A DNA stretch of 64,000 bases, taken from Lumnitzera littorea. Lineage: Eukaryota; Streptophyta; Magnoliopsida; Myrtales; Combretaceae. Shown one piece after another: positions 59,116-64,000 of this stretch. How positions within the stretch are numbered: the stretch's first letter is position 1; each line of letters begins with the position of its first letter. Made by a program: the position numbers and the translations under genes. The DNA lies in contig JAMXBB010000004.1 in assembly GCA_024138015.1 (NCBI GenBank), positions 79,123,052 to 79,187,051 on the forward strand. The letters are read 5' to 3'. The notes under the pieces are model-generated. The model was not told the DNA's origin, searched no databases, and saw only the letters and a program-made list of their open reading frames with translations.

Positions 59116-59139
59116 AGGGGGGTGGGGTGGGGGTAGGTT
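59114..59139 (+). other. Copia polypurine tract, G-rich
   Basis: GAAGGGGGGTGGGGTGGGG then GTAGG, just before the 3' LTR TG. It lies in its expected place, primes plus-strand DNA synthesis and is unusually G-rich. Confidence 0.85.
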
Positions 59140-59370
59140 TGTAGAGGATTGTAGAACTTAATTAACACGTGTTTTACTTAGTTGGTTAAGTGGTTAGTTT
59201 TTTGTTACATTCATAGTTTCAAGCCTTGTATAAATATTGTAGACTAGTAGTAATAAATCTGAGTTGGTTGTTGAACTTATATTCTCTTTACATCTAGATA
59301 TCTCTTTTGTCCATTTCAATTTGTTTGTCACTTAGATCAAGAACCAAATGTAGAATTATCAATTCCTTCA
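59140..59370 (+). repeat. Copia 3' LTR
   Basis: Starts TGTAGAGGATTGTAG and ends TTCCTTCA; matches the 5' LTR over its length with scattered transitions. Followed by the target copy AAATG. Confidence 0.94.
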
Positions 59371-59940
59371 AAATGAAGGTTTCAAGTTAGGGGAAAAATG
59401 ACATATATAAGACATGTTAAAGTCCAAGATGCAGTGCCGTTGTTAGATCCTCCATTCAAAGTACTTAAACCTTGATAAATCTATTTTAATCACTGGAAAC
59501 CTTGATCCTTTATTTGAACTTGACATGAAACTTTAAGCCATTCAAATGTACTTTTTACTTTGCATTTGCAAGGTAAATTACACGATGGTAAGGAAGTTAT
59601 TGTCGCTAAATCTAAATTAATTACAACCTTCTTTAAATCCATCCTTGAACGAAATTCAGTTCCCCAACATATTGCCTATAACGTTACTATATTTATTTTC
59701 TCTAGTTTCATGCTAAAGCCAAATATCCAATTTCCCTCTTCATCTCTTACCAGATCCCCTTTTACAACGGTTCCTGAATGTAAATATGAAGATCTATTCA
59801 TGTTTTGTTTAACCCATCCTGGTCTTTCAGTGCTCCGACAAGCTACATTTTTTGTTCTATTGAAGAACTGCTTTTTTATTTCTACGATGGACCCAATTTC
59901 TGTTGCTTTTTACCTGATTTGAAACTGTAAGCCAAAGACT
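59371..59940. other. Spacer between copia and LINE
   Basis: No assigned gene. An open frame of 120 codons (59560-59922, +) has no recognisable domain. Its TTT-rich, hydrophobic translation and lack of context make it doubtful. Confidence 0.4.
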
Positions 59941-61620
59941 AATGCTGTATATTGAAGATTATTCTGATTTCTATTAGCCCAAATCAGCTATAAGGCACGG
60001 TAAAAAGGCTATTGCTTTGGGTAGTTTTGAAGGAATAAGATCAGCTTTTCTTATTTCACAACTTTGTATAATCCACTCGGAATGGCCATCTTGTTCGCGA
60101 TTAACGATAAGATTAAAGCTTCGATGGGTAGATTGAATTCTAGGGCAGTCTCCAATTGCACGTTTAAGATCTTCATTTGGATCAAAGCATCTTAAACATC
60201 TTGCCTCTTCACTTACTCCTATTCTCCTTAAAATTAAGGAGTTCTGGGCAAGCTATTATTATACGATTTCGATAGGAAGATTTTGATTTTTGGTGATATT
60301 GGAAATTTCCACGTTCACTCTCCTTTTTTATTTATTTGATTTTCCTGGTGCAACAACAAATTGGAAATATCTTTCAACATTGGTTTCTCTTTACTTTCTG
60401 GGGAACTAAAGATGACATCTTGATAATTTGGGTTCAGCAATAAAGGACCGAAATTTCTAACAATGAAAAGGACATAGGGAAGCCAATTTTGTATAGTCCC
60501 ACTCTCTATAAGACAATTGGGAATCTCTTAATTTTTATTAGATCTGTATTCTTAGGGACCCTAGATTAAATGTCTGATAGGACATTTTCCTATCCAATTA
60601 TCCCACCAAAAAGAGTGTTTTGGCCATTATTAACCCTATAGAACCCATTCTTCTCAATCCATCCATGATCCTCTACCATTTCCTTCCATGTTATCAATGA
60701 CGAGGATGTCGAAAGAAGTAAATTATTTCGCATTTGCTTCTTGTATTTGGCTCTCAAAATAAGTCCTTTTCGCTTTTAAACACTTGCCAACTCTTAATTA
60801 TGTATGCTCGGTTCCTTAGTCTGAGATTGAACAAACCCAAACGGCCAAACCTCCACATTCTTTTGGGGATGTAATATTTTCTGAACTTGAGCCGATGTAA
60901 CTTTTTGATATTCCAATTTCTGAATGGTGGCTGATGATAATTAACAAACTTACATACAGTAACTTGTTAAAACTTATGATGGACTTTATCCAGACAATTC
61001 TTCCTGCTAAACATAGTTGTCTAGCCGTCCATTCACACAACTTCTTTTGTATTTCGCCAATTAAGAATTCAAATTGTCATAGTTTATATTTTAGAGAAAT
61101 AGGAGTAAACTATTTCTTAAAAAGTGGTTGTGGGTGAAAAAAATTGTCAAATACCGTAGGTAAATTGTATGTTGTAAATGCCATTTAGTTTGTTTCCTTA
61201 CACATAGCCACGTGGCGTGATATTGTAAGGGAATCGCATTTGGATTTTGCGATTTTAAAATCGCATGTTCGTAATACGATTTTGAAATATTACACTAAGT
61301 GTTGTTGTTTGAGTTGCAGAGGCTTATGTGCAATTGTATTTTTTTTCGGTGGACAAGCAAAATCGCATAACCAAGTTGCGATATATAAATTTCATTGTTG
61401 AGGGAAAAAGCTAAATTGTATATTCAAAATGTGATTTAATTATGATATTTTATAAATTATTTTATCTCAACCATTTTTTAAGAAATAGTTTGTCACCAAG
61501 GACAAACATATCTATTTCTCCTATATTTAGGCCCTTATCTAGTTGAAAACCCAAGTACTTCCCAAAATTTGAGTTCTCCTTGAAGAAGAGGCAAACCTTT
61601 CACTTGATTATCCTCTTCTA
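59940..61620 (-). pseudogene. LINE (non-LTR retrotransposon) ORF2 3' fragment with a nested MITE
   Basis: Read on the minus strand from 61620: KYLGFQLDKGLNIGEID (common LINE RT tail), the MITE at 61491-61107, then CEWTARQLCLAGRIVWIKSI (about 61040-60980), KECGGLAVW, FWWDNWIGKCPIR (about 60600), and a zf-RVT type zinc finger SEEARCLRCFDPNEDLKRAIGDCP (about 60220-60150). These are the usual order of plant LINE ORF2 C-termini. Many stops and frame changes. The RT core and ORF1 are absent, so it is a 5'-truncated copy. Confidence 0.82.
61107..61491. mobile_element. 385-bp MITE with long inverted repeats, inside the LINE
   Basis: The left arm starts AAACTATTTCTTAAAAAGTGG and the right arm is its reverse complement with few changes (CCATTTTTTAAGAAATAGTTT), about 45 bp each. 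Inside are several CGCAT/ATGCG and GCGATTTTAAAATCGC palindromes (61249-61264). No transposase. A target duplication could not be identified with certainty, so the family is open (Mutator-like is possible). Confidence 0.72.
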
Positions 61621-64000
61621 GGTAAAGCCATTAGGCTTCTTTTAGTGTCTTAAGAGGAAGAGATTTTTTGAGCTTTTCTAGTAATCCAGTCATTTCAGTT
61701 TTAGGTTTTTTTTTTTTTTTTTTTTTCAATTTCTTGCTAGATATCCTTCCTACACGATTGAACGAATCCCGAAGTAGAGCAAGTGAGTTTGGAAGAAGAC
61801 TTTTTACATCAATTCCTTTTAGTGGTCTTATCAATAGTAATTACCAAGCACGTATAGGATTATTGATCAAATGAAAAAGCAACTGATCGAACTTTTGTTA
61901 TTCCAATGGAATTTATTTCGAGTTCAAATCTAACGGCTATTAAAGAAGATTTAATAGCTATCAATCGGTCAAATTGATAGGATCATCATTATGCTCTATT
62001 TCTTTTAAAAATAATTTATTTCTTTTTCTTCTACTTCATTCTCACAATTATGCAAATATTCACGGCAAGAACATTTTGCTCTCAAAATCATTATTTTTTT
62101 TAATTATCTTTTAGAATAAATATATGGTGCTTTCTGATGTAGGGAAGGTAAGAAAACAATTTGAAATTCTATTATTTCTTGAATAATTGTTTGTAAAAAA
62201 ACAAAAAAAGATGAAAAGAATCAATGATGTCAAAAGAATCCTTGAAACTCCTAAAATATTGCTAAAATATCACCTAAAATAAAAAGGGCTGGTAATGCGA
62301 CTTAGAAGGAATTTTTTAAGCCTAAAATGACATCAGTTAGGCTTGCTCAATTATTTCGCTCTAGTATTTGAAAATCAGTCCTTAAAAACATATAATAATA
62401 AGAAAAATTCTTTTTGAATTAAAAGTTATTCTTGTTCAAGTGTAATTGGAAAAACTATCTAATTTATCATATCCATGTCACTCCTAAAAATCTCTAATTT
62501 ATTTTCTTTATTGTTCAACTTTTTTTTTTTTTTGAACCCACAAATTGTATCATCCAAAGAACTTGTCCCATTCATTTTCTCCATATTGAAATCCCAGTAA
62601 TCTTTCTCTATCTCATTCGACTATATATTGGATTGGGTTTTCGGAGATCAAATATATTGGATTACATTTTGCTTTTATTTATTACGAAAATTGAATTTCA
62701 TGTTTGATGGAACAATCACATTAGATTGATTAACCATTGTTTTTATTGAAATCTTTATTTTTACTATAGGTTTTGGAGTTATAGGAAATAATCTTCTATA
62801 AGTTTCTAGACTATAATTTCTACGATAGTTTTTTTTTTTTTTTGCAATTTGATTATATTTTCTTGAGTATGACACATATATGTATATATATCAATAGGTA
62901 GAAAGAAAGCACACAGTAAGTGATAAAAAAAAGAACATTTTGAAAAATCATTTCCTTTTATTTTTATGTTTTTAACTTAAGCAAGTTGTTTTATTTTTTT
63001 GTTTTTTACAATTGTATGTGACATTTGTTATTGTTAGATTCTATATGTATTTGCAATTTCACTATATGTATATTTGTTATGTATTTGCTTGTGAATTTTA
63101 GGTTTTGGTTTATTTATTTATTTTTGGTTGGTTCTATCAGCATTGAAAGTTGTTAAAGGTTGAAGATTTGTTATCCACCTTTAAAGGTATTGTTGATTCA
63201 CTTAGCCAACAGGGATCGAGATTTTTATATAGAATTTAAAGCAAAAGTGTATTTTATTTAGTATTTTTTTATTATAGGTTGAATTCCTGTTTGTGAAGTC
63301 AATTTCAATGAAATGATTGGTCTGTTTTGTGTTTTATCCTTGACAAATAATAGTAATCAATTTGTATATCTTACGGTGTATAATGCTAACTTACTCAATA
63401 CTCATAAAGGTAGTGACTGTTAATGGAAGACCTTGGGTATCGTTGTTGTCCTTAAATTTGTCAATGTCAATTGCCACTTATATTCTAATTGTTCTGGAAT
63501 AGATAATGGTCATAGTTCTTCTATTGAATGCTAATAGCTTCAAGTTTTTGTCTTTGTGATATAATTACTACGAAGTTGTCTATAAAGTTATCACTTTTAT
63601 CCTTTTAGCTACTTGATCTAGGTGGTTGATTTTTTGCTTTCTCTTAAAAGAGAATGAATATAGTTGTTATTCTTAGATCTTATTGGTAGAGTTCTTGGGC
63701 CTTAGTAGGATTTGCGAAATGTGCATAGGTCTTTGAATCTCTTAGTTTGACTTGCAAAAGTAACACATGACTAGGAGGGCAAACTCCAATGTTGAAGTTA
63801 GTCTTGAAGGAGGTTAGGGGAAGAGTAGGTAAGAGTAAAGCCAATACAATTGAAAGTAAATTGAGTGGTGTTTATGTGTGCTTGTATCAATCTAGAGTGA
63901 GACTTAATGAGCTTACCATCCTAAGGGGGAAATTGGACTATTTATAGGCGTAAGATACCCTATAGATTGGTGGCTTGTGACTTCAGCTATCTTATACTAG
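61620..64000. other. AT-rich tail, no supported gene
   Basis: Homopolymers (T22 near 61709-61726, T13 near 62520, T15 near 62829) and TA-rich runs. The open frames at 61631-61874 lie on or next to the T run and carry no known domain. The last 350 bases (63650-64000) are richer in G and contain TATTTATAGGCG near 63939, somewhat LTR-like, but no partner copy is present. Confidence 0.45.

Larger units (their letters stand above)
54462..59370 (+). mobile_element. Ty1/copia retrotransposon, complete in structure, degenerate in coding
   Basis: 4.9 kb. LTRs 54462-54694 (233 bp) and 59140-59370 (231 bp), both TG...CA. PBS at 54695, PPT at 59114-59139. A perfect 5-bp target duplication AAATG flanks it (54457-54461 and 59371-59375). 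Order gag, protease, integrase, RT, RNase H identifies Ty1/copia. The LTRs differ at roughly 30 positions (about 87% identical by eye), so insertion is old. It lies 1.3 kb downstream of the FAD gene, in the same orientation. Confidence 0.95.

Noticed and set aside
59560..59922. 120-codon open frame after the copia element
   Set aside because: It has a fair length but no recognised motif and lies between two transposons; left as unassigned spacer.
61631..61874. Open frames on both strands near a T22 run
   Set aside because: The Lys- or Phe-rich parts come from the homopolymer; the remaining text showed no family I can name.
63650..64000. LTR-like text with TATTTATAGG at the window end
   Set aside because: No second copy, PBS or PPT inside the window, so an LTR call is not supported.

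Overview
The window looks like nuclear DNA of a flowering plant, most likely a dicot. It is AT-rich. The genes have many short exons with GT-AG introns rich in T and A. More than half of what can be identified is decayed transposable elements. No RNA gene, CRISPR array or bacterial-style operon is visible. I cannot name the species from sequence alone.

Host genes, all on the + strand: (1) the last exons of a serine carboxypeptidase-like gene (3-1861; it begins before the window), with an extra tandem copy of one 66-nt exon; (2) a PARN-like poly(A)-ribonuclease family gene in 8 exons (36663-41128, 628 aa); (3) a DAO-type FAD-dependent oxidoreductase with a probable plastid transit peptide in 9 exons (44741-53143, 468 aa), where a tandem repeat has copied the 5' splice site of exon 2. 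Joining the exons of genes 2 and 3 gives uninterrupted reading frames, so both look functional.

Mobile DNA: 9161-12640 may be a decayed long LTR. From 12641 to 25763 lies a Ty3/gypsy element on + (E1). Its 5' LTR carries a 391-bp foldback MITE with 11-bp target duplications. Its 3' LTR is split by a second gypsy element on - (E2, 18928-25331). From about 26160 to 35830 lies another gypsy element on + (E3). E3 is interrupted by an anonymous insert (about 26620-28400), by a rearranged gypsy relative of E2 on - (E4, from 29145 to about 32690) and by a 622-bp hAT-like insert (33276-33897). A complete but degenerate Ty1/copia element (54462-59370) has both LTRs, PBS, PPT and a perfect 5-bp target duplication. 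A LINE 3' fragment on - (about 59940-61620) carries another foldback MITE (61107-61491).

The rest (1862-9160, 35860-36662, 41129-44740, 53144-54461, 61620-64000) is AT-rich sequence with microsatellites and short tandem duplications and no gene I can support. Every transposon polyprotein is broken, mostly by stops of the kind expected from C-to-T decay (CAG to TAG, CGA to TGA). The window therefore reads as an old, methylated, nested transposon cluster between three ordinary housekeeping-type genes. All coordinates were read by eye. Exon joints were checked by reading-frame phase.
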